A stretch of DNA of 64,000 nucleotides from Myxococcota bacterium (GTDB lineage: Bacteria > Myxococcota_A > UBA9160 > SMWR01), in assembly GCA_022447545.1 (NCBI GenBank), contig JAKVBI010000014.1, forward strand, positions 165,971 to 229,970. The letters run 5' to 3'. Positions 34,588 through 43,429 of the stretch are shown piece after piece (within the stretch, counting starts at the first letter, position 1; every line of letters begins with the position of its first letter). The notes below the pieces were generated by a model that ran no database searches, was not told where the DNA came from, and was given only the letters and a program-made list of their open reading frames with translations. Both the position numbers and the translations under genes were made by a program.

Positions 34588-35454
34588 CTACGACCCCAGA
34601 ATCTCCACCGAGTCCCCGATTCGTACTTCGCCGGGTTCCAGTACCGATGCGTAGACGCCGAGGTTGCCTCCAGCGTACTTCACGAGGGTTCGCATGATGC
34701 CCGGTTCCTTTGGGAGATCCGCGAAACCGTGGGTCGTCATGACGCATCGGGGGCAGGCCATCGAGATCTCGAGGACCGCTTGGCCGAAGCGTACGCGTCG
34801 GCCGACCCAGTTCACTTCAGGGAAAGAATCTCCCGAGTCCGGGACATCGAGTAGGAGGTTGGGCCGGAAGCGCCGAACGTCGAAAACGCGCTCTGGATCT
34901 GCAGCCTGGACGGTTTCGAGCGAACGCTTGGAGAGAACCAAAAGGGGAAATGCGTCGAAATAGGTTCCCGGGGGCGACTCGTATTCGAACAACTCTGGGG
35001 GAAATGCAGCCATGTCGGGAAGGGGTTCCGTCGCTTCCCTTGCAAAGACGGTACGAAGTTCGCTTTCGAAGTCCGAAGACTCCGCCTGCCTGCGGCGGTA
35101 GTGGTCGCTTTCTTCCGCTGGGAGTAGTGGCCACACGGTGAGCGATTGGCCGAGCACTCGTGAGACGTGGGAGCCCGCGTCGGTGGAGTCGGACATGAAA
35201 GTCGAACCGTCGGGCAGGTGAATCTGGGCTGCCGGCGCCTGGCCGGGTCCGGGTTCTTCTAGGTACCGGGCCGTGCAACCCATGAGTTCGGGGATCTTCT
35301 TGGCGCCAACGATACTTCCGCGGGTTTCGTCTCGAAGCGCCCATGCTCGGTCACCGAGCAGTCCCGAGTCTCCGATCTGAGCGCTCTCGAGGTTCTCACC
35401 CAGCATGCTCTTGACGGGATAGCGGTGGATCGAATGGATTGCGCCAGCGGTCAT
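34588..35454 (-). CDS. MOSC domain-containing protein
   Basis: A 288-residue protein with an N-terminal MOSC beta-barrel (HRYPVKSMLGE) and the C-terminal MOSC core with SMACPRCVMTT, where the cysteines bind molybdenum cofactor or its sulphur. Homologues such as mARC-like YcbX reduce N-hydroxylated compounds. The mARC-family length fits. It is read divergently from the NtrC-type gene after a 413-base gap. Confidence 0.88.
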   Translation of the reverse strand: MTAGAIHSIHRYPVKSMLGENLESAQIGDSGLLGDRAWALRDETRGSIVGAKKIPELMGCTARYLEEPGPGQAPAAQIHLPDGSTFMSDSTDAGSHVSRVLGQSLTVWPLLPAEESDHYRRRQAESSDFESELRTVFAREATEPLPDMAAFPPELFEYESPPGTYFDAFPLLVLSKRSLETVQAADPERVFDVRRFRPNLLLDVPDSGDSFPEVNWVGRRVRFGQAVLEISMACPRCVMTTHGFADLPKEPGIMRTLVKYAGGNLGVYASVLEPGEVRIGDSVEILGS

Positions 35455-35867
35455 GTCTTGGGTCCTTTTCTCGTGCTCCGAGTTTCAGTCTTCTCGCTTG
35501 CACGGAGCAGCGCCTCCGTGCCTCCCTAAGGAGGGATCCATGAACGATGAAGCATTGGGGTAATACCCGAATCATTGACTCTGCGAAACCCGAATTTCCA
35601 GGGCTTTATTCACGCGTTGAGCATGTATTTGGCGTTTGCCCGGAGACGCGAGAGTTCTCTGGCTCTAGATTGTGGGCGTATGCAAAACGGCTCAATCCGA
35701 GGCTCGATTCCCCAAATCCATTGATCGTCGAACCGCGCGTGGGAAGGCCGCGCCGCAGAGTTTGTCGAGAAGCCTACCGCCAGTCACCATTTTCCCTCTT
35801 TCAGTCCTGATCATCGAAGTTTCAGGGAGGGAGTGCTGCGGAGCGGAGCAAGGAGCGGAACCCAGAA
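35455..35867. promoter_or_regulatory. Long gap with a strong SD and short leader frame
   Basis: This 413-base gap separates the MOSC gene from the sigma-54 activator. It contains AAGGAGGG followed by a seven-codon frame (35540-35563), and a purine-rich stretch just upstream of 35868 with the activator's ribosome-binding site. A search by eye for a GG-N10-GC sigma-54 promoter found none. An 87-codon open frame at 35547 is not supported. Confidence 0.35.
35521..35563 (+). other. SD-sequestering hairpin and seven-codon leader peptide
   Basis: CCTCC (35521-35525) can pair with GGAGG (35530-35534) across CTAA, hiding a strong Shine-Dalgarno. That site is placed six bases before ATG 35540, which begins MNDEALG and then stops with TAA. 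It could be a translated leader or simply chance. The next confident gene begins 304 bases later. Confidence 0.3.
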
Positions 35868-37295
35868 ATGTCACAACGCATTCTCATTGTCGATGACCAG
35901 AATCAGATCCGAGATCTGCTGCGAATCGAACTGACTCGGAATGGTTTCGAAGTTGAAGACACGGGAAAGCCGGAGGTCGCGCTCGAGAAACTCAAGGAGC
36001 GCGCCTACGACGTGGTCATCACCGACATTAAAATGCCAAGAATGGACGGATTGACTCTTCTGCGTCGCGTCAAGGCGGTCCGGCCACTTTGTGAAGTGGT
36101 GGTGATCACCGCGTTTGCATCGGTAGAAACGGCTCGGGAGGCCCTCAAGGCAGGTGCAGTCGACTATCTCACGAAACCTTTTTCCGTGCGGGGCGATGTG
36201 CTTCCGCTGGTTCAGTCCATTACTCGACAGCCCACGGGCGGTGACTCGAGCGCCTCGGGGCAACGTTGGGGGACGACCGCGTCGGCTACCGAAGGGGATG
36301 CGCTCGGTTCGATCATCGGCCAAGGTGCGGCCATGCAGCCCCTCCTGCGGAAACTGGCAAAGGTGGCGCCCTCGGATGCGCCGATCCTTCTGCGTGGCCC
36401 ATCAGGTTCGGGCAAGGAAGTCATGGCGACCGCTCTACATGGCCTTTCGCGACGTCGCGACGGACCGATGATTCGGGTCAACTGCGCGGCAATCCCAGAG
36501 ACTCTGTTGGAGGCGACGCTGTTCGGTTATCGCAAAGGTGCATTCACGGGAGCCAATTCGGATCGCGAGGGCCTTTTTCATGCGGCCGACGGCGGGACAC
36601 TCTTCCTCGACGAAATCGGCGAACTTCCGATCTCATTCCAGCCCAAATTGTTGCGTGTATTACAGGAGGGTGAATTCAGTCGGGTGGGGGATGCCGGAAC
36701 CGTCGTGAAGGTGGATGTGCGTACGATTGCCGCTACGAATCGAGACCTCGAAGAAGCCATGGGTGCCGGAACGTTTCGCGAAGACCTCTTCTATCGCCTC
36801 AACGTCGTTCCTCTGGAAATCCCCGCTCTGGTGGATCGGCGAGACGACCTGCCGGATTTGATCGAACATTTCATCGCGTCGTATTCCGGAGGAGAAACGG
36901 TTCGATTCACTACAGAAGCCTACGAGTTGATGGTCGACTACCCGTGGCCGGGAAACGTGAGAGAGCTTTCCAATGCTGTTCAGCACGCGATGCTGCTGCG
37001 TGACGGAGCTGAAATGGCAGTCGGAGATCTGACCGCAGCCGTGCAGGACCATCTGCGTCTTCTGGAGACGTCGGTCCGGGACGGGGAAAGGGTTGCCCCC
37101 GAGGCGGCGGATGAGGGTCTCGAAAGCGTAGAGATCCGCTGCATTCAACGTGCGCTCGCTAAGACGAACGGCAACCGGACCCACGCCGCTCGGATGCTGG
37201 GCCTGACGCGTCGAGCGCTGGGGTACAGGATCCAGAAATATGGGCTCGAGACTCCGTCGAACCGTGTTTCTGACAATGCTCCAATGGAAATCTAG
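35868..37295 (+). CDS. NtrC-family sigma-54-dependent response regulator
   Basis: A 475-residue three-domain activator. The receiver domain (1-120) has DD at 9-10, the phosphoacceptor D53 in ITDIKMPRMDG and K103. The AAA+ domain (about 145-380) has GPSGSGKE at 177-184, GAFTGA at 224-229 (the loop contacting sigma-54) and FLDEIGEL at 246-253. The Fis-type helix-turn-helix is at about 422-460. All key residues are intact, so it should activate RpoN promoters when phosphorylated. The hybrid histidine kinase at 38133 is convergent and nearby and is a plausible but unproven partner. Confidence 0.95.
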   Translation: MSQRILIVDDQNQIRDLLRIELTRNGFEVEDTGKPEVALEKLKERAYDVVITDIKMPRMDGLTLLRRVKAVRPLCEVVVITAFASVETAREALKAGAVDYLTKPFSVRGDVLPLVQSITRQPTGGDSSASGQRWGTTASATEGDALGSIIGQGAAMQPLLRKLAKVAPSDAPILLRGPSGSGKEVMATALHGLSRRRDGPMIRVNCAAIPETLLEATLFGYRKGAFTGANSDREGLFHAADGGTLFLDEIGELPISFQPKLLRVLQEGEFSRVGDAGTVVKVDVRTIAATNRDLEEAMGAGTFREDLFYRLNVVPLEIPALVDRRDDLPDLIEHFIASYSGGETVRFTTEAYELMVDYPWPGNVRELSNAVQHAMLLRDGAEMAVGDLTAAVQDHLRLLETSVRDGERVAPEAADEGLESVEIRCIQRALAKTNGNRTHAARMLGLTRRALGYRIQKYGLETPSNRVSDNAPMEI

Positions 37296-37311
37296 CTTCG
37301 AGGGCAATGGC

Positions 37312-37545
37312 CTAAGGATGGGCGGGGTCGCTGTGCTTGAGTGCTTCGAGGCAGTCAGCACACTGGCCGTGGCTGATCCGCGCGGGGTTCTGCCTGACGG
37401 GGCCCTGGATCGAGTGGCAGCACCAGGCACACTCCACCGTTAGGCGTTCGGGCAGAGGGGGAGAGATCGCAGAGACGGGCGATTTCTTCGAGAAGCGATC
37501 TGTCTCTTGTGCCGGCGAGATGAGACCGTTTCGAGAGGAACTCAC
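37312..37545 (-). CDS. Small CxxC-type (zinc-ribbon-like) protein
   Basis: A 77-residue protein starting at a GTG (37543-37545) that overlaps the Hsp20 stop as GTGA, so it should be translationally coupled to it. The second half reads VECAWCCHSIQGPV followed by SHGQCADCLEALK, a CxxC pair, a spacer with SHG, and a second CxxC. This resembles the small zinc-binding tails found with response regulators and PAS kinases, whose typical form ends SHGICPDC. It is 16 bases from the stop of the convergent NtrC-type gene. Its role is unknown; redox or metal sensing within the kinase/Hsp20 operon is a guess. Confidence 0.65.
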   Translation of the reverse strand: MSSSRNGLISPAQETDRFSKKSPVSAISPPLPERLTVECAWCCHSIQGPVRQNPARISHGQCADCLEALKHSDPAHP

Positions 37546-38024
37546 CACGGTCGCTCGAGATTCTCCGGTCGTGTCTTGATCCGATCGGATCGTACATCGA
37601 CAAATTCGGCGTCTTTGCGAATCTGCAGGCGGAGCGTCAGGACGCCTTCTTGCAGGGAGGCCGTTGCATCTCTTGGATCGACCGATTCGGGAAGTTCCAC
37701 ATAGCCAAACAATCGGCTTTCGATTCGTTGACGGCGACGGCGATGATAGGTGCGGATCGGTGCGTGTGGAATTTCCGGAGGGCGCGTTCGAATACATAGA
37801 ATCGTGCCCTCGATCAAGAAATCGACTGAGTGAGGCGAGATCCCCGGTAGGTCGATTTCGACGATCAGTTGGGAATCGAGTTCGTAGATGTCGGCCGGGA
37901 TTTGCAATTGAAGTCCCCGAAATTTGGAGTTGTAGGCTTTGATTGCAACTCGTGTGCCAGAGTCGCGGATGGGAGGTGCGCTGCTGTGGGGTCGCGAGAA
38001 GGCGTTTTGAGTCGATTCGAACAC
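37542..38024 (-). CDS. Hsp20/alpha-crystallin family small heat-shock protein
   Basis: A 160-residue ATP-independent holdase. The alpha-crystallin domain (about 45-145) contains QLIVEIDLPGISPHSVDF, FGYVELPESVDP and SLQEGVLTLRLQI, the last with the conserved G-V-L-T-L core. An unusual basic RTYHRRRRQRIESR insert sits in the loop before the LFGYVELP strand. The GTG at 38022-38024 is the only start upstream of the conserved domain. It follows the hybrid histidine kinase by 108 bases on the same strand and overlaps the small CxxC gene, linking protein stress to this signalling locus. Confidence 0.88.
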   Translation of the reverse strand: MFESTQNAFSRPHSSAPPIRDSGTRVAIKAYNSKFRGLQLQIPADIYELDSQLIVEIDLPGISPHSVDFLIEGTILCIRTRPPEIPHAPIRTYHRRRRQRIESRLFGYVELPESVDPRDATASLQEGVLTLRLQIRKDAEFVDVRSDRIKTRPENLERPW

Positions 38025-38132
38025 CAGGGTCGGAGCGGCGAGGGCGCGGCGCTCTGAGAACGCGACCGAAAAAGAACAAAAACGGTGGGAGGCGTTCGAA
38101 AAGGGAATCCCCGATCTGCTGCGGCAGAGATA

Positions 38133-40337
38133 TCAGGGGGTCGGGTGACGTTTCTCGGGAGGACCGTCGAGTTGCTTGCGAATGACCGCGCACAGTTGGC
38201 TGAGGCGAATTGGTTTGTGGAGGAAGGCCACGCCTGGTTCTCGGCTGATGCGGTGATCGAGGCGAACGTCGGTGTAGCCTGACATGAAGACCACTGCGAT
38301 TTCGGGTTGGAGTTCTCGAAGGCGTTTCACGGCCTCGGGCCCGCTGATACCCGGCATGATCACGTCGGTGATGACCATTTCCACCGTCTCCGCCGCTGAC
38401 TCGAATAGAGAGATGGCCTCGTTCCCATCGGCAGCTTCAATGACCCGATAGCCGTGTCCTCTCAGGACCTGAGTGATCAGACTGCGGACCGAGGCCTGAT
38501 CTTCGATGACCAGGAGCGTTTCACCGTTTCCAGGATGGATCTCCGTGGTTTCTGACACCGGTGGCTGTTCGGTGGACTCTGTTCGTGGCAGCAATGCGAT
38601 GAAGGTCGATCCTGATTCTGTTTCATTGTCGGCCCACAGCGCACCGCCACTGCGCCGAACGGTCCCATAAGCGGTGGCGAGACCCATTCCTGTGCCTTCA
38701 CCGAAGGGCTTCGTCGTGAAGAAGGGGTCGAATATCTGGTCGGCGATTTCGGAAGCGATTCCGGTACCGCTGTCGCTGACCTCGATTCGAACGTATTCCC
38801 CGGGTTCGATGCCGTCTAGGACATCGGCTCGGGCCTCGTCGACATCCTCACTACAGCTCTTGACGAAGAGATGCCCTCCGTTGGGCATCGCATCCCTCGC
38901 GTTCAGCACGAGGTTGATGATGACCTGCTCCAATTGTCCGGGGTCTGTTTCGATCCTCCCCGTGTCGGGTTGAAGGTCTCGATGGAGTTCGATGGATTCG
39001 GGGAGGACACGTTCCAACATGTTCATGAGCTTGTCGATCAATTCGTTGGGATCGATGACCTGGCCTTCGATGTGCTCGTTCCGACTCATCATCAGCAGCT
39101 GCCGTGTCAATTGTGCCGCCTGGTCACCGGCATAGATGATTTGCTCGATGTAGTCCTGTGTCTGTGGATCGAGGTCTTCGGTTTCCAGAAGTAGTTCCGC
39201 GTAGCCGTTGATGGCGGTGAGAAGGTTGTTGAAGTCATGTGAAATTCCCCCGGCGAGCCTTCCCACGGATTCGAGGCGTCGCGAGCGATCGAGTTGTCGG
39301 CTCTGTTCCAGGAGTTTTTGCTGGGTTTCGTTTTGTTCCGTCATGTCCCGCAGATATGCGGTGAATCGGTGGGTTTCGTGGACGTTGATGGGTTGCACGA
39401 CCAACTCGACGGGGATCCTTGATCCGTCGGCGTGCATGGCCTCAGTCGTCAGCTTTCGGCCCAAAATTCGCGATTGGCCGGACTGTAGATATCGAGAAAT
39501 GCCAGCGGTGTGGTCGTCCCTCAACTCTTCGGGAACGAGTTGATCCGATAGAGGTTTTCCGAGAACGTCTTCTCTCTCGTACCCAAAGGTCTTGACCGCA
39601 GCGGGGTTGAACTCGACGATCTGGCCGCTGGAGTCCATCTCGATGATCGCATCGAGGGCCGCGTCGACGATGGCGCGCTGGTGAGCACTGCTTTCTTCGA
39701 CGGCTTCGCTCTGTGCCTTTTCGGAGAGGGTTGCTTCAAGAAGTTTCTTGGAAGAAGTGGAGAGACTGCGGGAAGCCACGAAACCAGTTGCGGAGCTGAA
39801 GCCGATCCCGAGCACGATGTTGAGCCATGAAAAGAGTTCGTCTGGGTCTTTGTCTGTTTTTGGAAGTTCGCCGACGCTGGCCAGTGTGTAGAGAACTGTC
39901 ATGGCTATGGCGCCCAGAATTCCCGAGGCTAGAGCCACTTTGGGGCCGAGCATCAACCCTGAAAGGAGGGGAATGACGATGAACCAGAGGATGTAGATGG
40001 AATTCAATCCGCCCTGGTAGTAGGCAGGTACGAGGACGATGGCGATCCCTGTTACGAGAAGCACGATGGTCGCTGCGCCCAGGGCGTCGAAGCGATTGAC
40101 GAGTACGGGGACAGAAGCGAATGCGATGAAAGCTGCGGTTCCTGCGATGGCGAGGGGAGTTTCAAGGGTGCCCGTCAATCCCGCGAAGGCGGTGGTGAGA
40201 AACAACGCACCGGCTGCCCATCCCGAAAGTACGGACAAAAGACGTCGGTGGGCGGTGTGCTCGAACGCGCGGGCAAGTGGAAAGTCGAACCACCGAGATT
40301 CTTCAGTGTGCACGACCTTGGGTTGGAGTCGGCCCAT
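38133..40337 (-). CDS. Membrane hybrid histidine kinase with PAS and receiver domains
   Basis: A 734-residue sensor. About six membrane segments occupy residues 32-190; a PAS domain (about 215-335) has [17 protein letters not shown]; the HisKA helix [11 protein letters not shown] carries H367; the ATPase has [10 protein letters not shown] and GTGMGLA; and the C-terminal receiver has D658 in [11 protein letters not shown] and K708. This is the layout of kinases that pass phosphate through an attached receiver. The ATG at 40337 is used because AGGAGG lies seven bases upstream, rather than the GTG two codons earlier. It heads an operon with Hsp20 and the small CxxC protein and converges on the NtrC-type regulator. 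Confidence 0.93.
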   Translation of the reverse strand: MGRLQPKVVHTEESRWFDFPLARAFEHTAHRRLLSVLSGWAAGALFLTTAFAGLTGTLETPLAIAGTAAFIAFASVPVLVNRFDALGAATIVLLVTGIAIVLVPAYYQGGLNSIYILWFIVIPLLSGLMLGPKVALASGILGAIAMTVLYTLASVGELPKTDKDPDELFSWLNIVLGIGFSSATGFVASRSLSTSSKKLLEATLSEKAQSEAVEESSAHQRAIVDAALDAIIEMDSSGQIVEFNPAAVKTFGYEREDVLGKPLSDQLVPEELRDDHTAGISRYLQSGQSRILGRKLTTEAMHADGSRIPVELVVQPINVHETHRFTAYLRDMTEQNETQQKLLEQSRQLDRSRRLESVGRLAGGISHDFNNLLTAINGYAELLLETEDLDPQTQDYIEQIIYAGDQAAQLTRQLLMMSRNEHIEGQVIDPNELIDKLMNMLERVLPESIELHRDLQPDTGRIETDPGQLEQVIINLVLNARDAMPNGGHLFVKSCSEDVDEARADVLDGIEPGEYVRIEVSDSGTGIASEIADQIFDPFFTTKPFGEGTGMGLATAYGTVRRSGGALWADNETESGSTFIALLPRTESTEQPPVSETTEIHPGNGETLLVIEDQASVRSLITQVLRGHGYRVIEAADGNEAISLFESAAETVEMVITDVIMPGISGPEAVKRLRELQPEIAVVFMSGYTDVRLDHRISREPGVAFLHKPIRLSQLCAVIRKQLDGPPEKRHPTP

Positions 40338-40719
40338 GTTCACCCCTCCTGATGTCCCGGGCTTCGACGTGGGTCGTCCTTCGGGCTCCGTTGGTCGTTC
40401 GTGAAGGTGGCGCGAACTCGGACCTTCCGATTGGCTGGTCGTCGAGACCGAGTGAACCCCGCGTGCGATGGGGCGCGATGTTGCGGCGTCTCTAAGTGCC
40501 GTAAATCGGTTGCGGTTCTTCTCCCCGCGTTCCAGAGCACGCTACTGGTGTACCACATTCACCGCGGGTGGAAGAAGGAGGCTCCGGGGGGCCTGGGGCT
40601 CTCGGCCAATGGATGGCCGCGAAGGTGCTTGTTTCGTCAGGAGAAAACATGAATCATCGATTGGCCGCCATGGGGCGCCGAGTCACGGCTCCGAGGGGCC
40701 TGTGAGGAGAGGAGTCGGA
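40338..40719. promoter_or_regulatory. Divergent gap between kinase and phosphotransferase genes
   Basis: This 382-base gap carries the promoters of the histidine kinase operon (minus) and the phosphotransferase (plus). The only coding signal seen is the short leader frame at 40649-40705, and no promoter boxes could be assigned with confidence. Confidence 0.35.
40649..40705 (+). CDS. Possible 18-residue leader peptide upstream of the phosphotransferase
   Basis: ATG 40649 is preceded by AGGAG at a five-base distance, better than that of many real genes here. The frame MNHRLAAMGRRVTAPRGL stops at 40705, and the GAGGAGAGGAG site of the next gene begins at once. Translation of this frame could feed ribosomes to the GTG at 40720. 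It is too short to judge by composition and may be fortuitous. Confidence 0.35.
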   Translation: MNHRLAAMGRRVTAPRGL

Positions 40720-42099
40720 GTGGTTGAGGCCAATGACGAGGGACACTGGGCCACAGTTTTTTCCTGGATCGAACGAACGATCGGAGGGCAGATTGTTCGT
40801 CGTGAGCGCCAGGGGCGCGATTCTGGAGGTCGCCCTGCATGGTTCGTGGATGTGGAGACCGACGAAGGACGGGTGCGAACATATCTGAGGGGAACACGTG
40901 ATCCCGCATTCTCCTATACCCGTGTCTACTCCACCGAACGCGAGGCTCGGATTCTTCAGGTGCTGCATTCGTCCGGGATTCCCGTTCCTGAGGTGCTCGG
41001 CTTTCATTCCGATCCTGCAGCGGCATTGCTGGCCCACGTCGATGGCCGGGACAATTTTAATGAAATCACCGATGAGGGGGAGCGAGACGCGGTAGCGGAG
41101 CACTTCATCGAACTTCTTGCTCAGGTTCACTCTCTCGACGCAGAGCGGTTCGAGGGAGCAGGTTTGCGTGTGCCACGTACCCCCAATGAAATCGGACTGA
41201 GCGATCTCGATGTCTGGCAGTCGACCTATGAGGAGGCCATACGCCAGCCCCTTCCGCTGTTGACTTTTGGATGCCGTTGGCTGCGCCGTAACGTTCCCGA
41301 GCGTAGGATTGAACCGGTGTTGGTTCAGGGCGACACCGGTCCTGGAAATTTTCTCTTTGAAGGTAATCGTGTCACAGCACTCGTCGACTGGGAACTTGCT
41401 CATTTGGGTGACCCTATGGACGACCTGGCCTGCGTTCGGTCTCGAGACCTCTACTACCCCATTGGGCGCTTTTCCGAGAGACTCGATCGGTATCAAGTGC
41501 TTTCCGGACAGGCGCTGGATCTGGAGGCGCTGCGTTTTTACACGGTAAAGTGCATGTTGCTGGTTCCTCTCTCGCTGGCTCCGGTGATGGAGAATCTCAC
41601 TCCCAGGACTGAGCATGCCGAGTGGATCGCACAGCACGTTTTCTACCTTCGGACCACTGCAGAATCGCTGGCTGAAGCGATTGGTGTCGAACTGAAACCG
41701 TACACGGTCCCTGCCATGACGGAGACGCGCCATCGTGTTCTCTATGACATCGTGCTGGAGAACCTCGAGAACGAGCAACTTCCCGCCGTAGAGGACTCGT
41801 TTCGGGCTTCGCGTTTGGCTCTGACAGCGCGTCTGGTTCGCCATCTTCGTCATGTCCACCTGCGTGGGTCAGCCTTCGAGGAGCAGGAATTGGAGGAAAT
41901 GGAAATTCTCCTCGGATCGCGACCCGCGAACGTGCAGGAGGGCCAGCAGGCCCTCGACCGATTCGTGAGGGAGGCGGGACCCGAGCGAGACGCTCAACTC
42001 GTCGGTTATTTTCATCGCTACGCACTACGCGAAGAAGCATTGATGGAGGGGGCGCTTGGAATGGTCGACCACCGGCCCCGACTCTCGGCGCTGGTCTGA
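40720..42099 (+). CDS. APH-type phosphotransferase family protein with C-terminal extension
   Basis: A 459-residue protein. The first 280 residues have the aminoglycoside-phosphotransferase/choline-kinase fold: LVQGDTGPGNFLFEG is the catalytic loop, with Q in place of the usual H before GD, and ALVDWELAHLGDP is the metal-binding DxD-like segment. Such proteins next to acyl-CoA dehydrogenase genes are thought to phosphorylate hydroxyacyl groups (ACAD10/11-like). The remaining 170 residues form a helical, charged domain that may be of the DUF6285 type. The GTG at 40720 is preferred because AGAGGAG is five bases upstream; the open frame back to 40468 is unsupported. Confidence 0.82.
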   Translation: MVEANDEGHWATVFSWIERTIGGQIVRRERQGRDSGGRPAWFVDVETDEGRVRTYLRGTRDPAFSYTRVYSTEREARILQVLHSSGIPVPEVLGFHSDPAAALLAHVDGRDNFNEITDEGERDAVAEHFIELLAQVHSLDAERFEGAGLRVPRTPNEIGLSDLDVWQSTYEEAIRQPLPLLTFGCRWLRRNVPERRIEPVLVQGDTGPGNFLFEGNRVTALVDWELAHLGDPMDDLACVRSRDLYYPIGRFSERLDRYQVLSGQALDLEALRFYTVKCMLLVPLSLAPVMENLTPRTEHAEWIAQHVFYLRTTAESLAEAIGVELKPYTVPAMTETRHRVLYDIVLENLENEQLPAVEDSFRASRLALTARLVRHLRHVHLRGSAFEEQELEEMEILLGSRPANVQEGQQALDRFVREAGPERDAQLVGYFHRYALREEALMEGALGMVDHRPRLSALV

Positions 42100-42138
42100 A
42101 GCGCGGGGAGCCGAAGGTGACTATTCTGTGGTGTCGAA

Positions 42139-42729
42139 ATGGACGCTGAGCAGACTTTTCTGTGGTTACAGGCCCTGCGCCTAAAGGGGCGCAGCCAGGG
42201 CTCCGACTTGGCGGCGGCCCTGGGACAGAGCGAGGAGGAGGCTGCGGTCGCGCTCGAGAGCCTGGAGTCCGAAGGGCTCGTTATTCGGGGGGATGGGTTC
42301 TACGGATTGTCCGAAGGAGGGAACCTCCTTCGGATCGCTGCGCTCGATGCCGAACGGGCAAGCGTGGACACCGAACTCCTGGAGGGCCTCTACGCAGAAT
42401 TCCTCCGGGTAGACGCCGACTTCAAGCGGTTGGTCACCCGGGTGCAGCTGGGTGATGTGTCGCTCGAGGAGCTTTCTCGTGATCTCACGGAGCATCACGA
42501 GCTTTTTCGAGCACTGGTCTTGCGCTTCACGAATCTGGTGCCGCGTTTGGAGCGGTACGGTCCCCGCTTCGACTCGGCGTTTGAGTATCTTCGCGCGGGA
42601 GACCGACGCTATCTGGCCTCTCCATTGGTCGAGAGCTACCACAGCCTCTGGTTCGAGTTCCACGAGGAGCTCATTCAAATGACCGGTAGAACGCGGGCTG
42701 CCGAAGAAGCTGGAAGTTCTGCCACCTGA
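42139..42729 (+). CDS. Winged-helix-like protein of unknown function
   Basis: A 196-residue soluble protein, rich in charged helices, 39 bases after the phosphotransferase. Residues 1-60 (LRLKGRSQGSDLAAALGQSEEEAAVALESLESEGLV) look like a MarR/ArsR-style winged helix-turn-helix. The rest (LEGLYAEFLRVDADFKRLVTRVQ onward) is helical and has no recognised motif. It may be a regulator or an adaptor for the upstream enzyme. It converges on the VOC gene. Confidence 0.65.
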   Translation: MDAEQTFLWLQALRLKGRSQGSDLAAALGQSEEEAAVALESLESEGLVIRGDGFYGLSEGGNLLRIAALDAERASVDTELLEGLYAEFLRVDADFKRLVTRVQLGDVSLEELSRDLTEHHELFRALVLRFTNLVPRLERYGPRFDSAFEYLRAGDRRYLASPLVESYHSLWFEFHEELIQMTGRTRAAEEAGSSAT

Positions 42730-42742
42730 AAACTTTCGTGGG

Positions 42743-43213
42743 TCAGGTGTAGCGCCACATTCGCGGAGGCTTGGCGGACTCCGCCTGGTATTCGATGCTC
42801 TGGACGTCGAAGTAGATGGGCAGAATGTACTTCACGTAGAAGGCATGGACGGTTGCCTGTTCGCCCGCTGGAATGTCGTCGTAGAGCTTGAGCATCACTC
42901 GATCGTCCTGTTCCTGGTATTTCTGGCACTTCTCCAGGATCTCGTCGACTTCGTCACGGGAGTCGTAGAGGAAGCCCAGGTGGTCGTAACTGGGGGATTG
43001 AATGGGTTCCTTCATCTGGGTCATGAGGATGAACTGGCTCGTCTCAGGGTCGGTTCTCAACAGCAAGGCATTCTGCTTGACGATCTCGACATCCAGCGCC
43101 TCGAATCCGAAGACCTCTCCGTAGAAGCGTTTGATGTCATTGCGTACTCCGCCCTCGTCGAGCGAGCCCAGCGGTAGCGTCAACTCCATGTGGTTGAACC
43201 GGGGAAAAGCCAT
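42743..43213 (-). CDS. VOC (glyoxalase/dioxygenase) superfamily protein
   Basis: A 156-residue protein with a beta-alpha-beta-beta-beta VOC-like pattern: FNHMELTLPLG gives the first histidine strand, RFYGEVFGFEALD the helix, and YDHLGFLYDSRDEVDEIL the second module. Metal ligands could be the histidines at the two strand starts, but a full ligand set is not clear. It may be a dioxygenase, isomerase or binding protein. It is divergent from the LLM gene at 43430. Confidence 0.72.
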   Translation of the reverse strand: MAFPRFNHMELTLPLGSLDEGGVRNDIKRFYGEVFGFEALDVEIVKQNALLLRTDPETSQFILMTQMKEPIQSPSYDHLGFLYDSRDEVDEILEKCQKYQEQDDRVMLKLYDDIPAGEQATVHAFYVKYILPIYFDVQSIEYQAESAKPPRMWRYT

Positions 43214-43429
43214 GGTGTCCTCCAGTAGTGGGCCGGTTGGACTATCTCATTGGTTAGGCCCACTTGTCGAGGATCACGCAACCTTCACCGCTGCGGTGCG
43301 CTTGGTCGGCTGGATGCGTGGGCGACCCATCTCTGGCAGGCTTCGGGAAACCTGCTCCAGGCCCCGAGCGTGGCGTAGACTGACGCCAGAAATCGACGTT
43401 CGAGCGCTGGATTCTCATAGGAGGGACTC

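Noticed and set aside
35547-35810. 87-codon open frame before the sigma-54 activator
   Set aside because: Its ATG is poorly spaced from the strong SD, the protein shows no recognisable pattern, and composition looks non-coding.
37312-38193. 293-codon minus-strand frame spanning the hsp20 gene
   Set aside because: Only its last 77 codons look real; the upstream part is an off-frame reading of hsp20.
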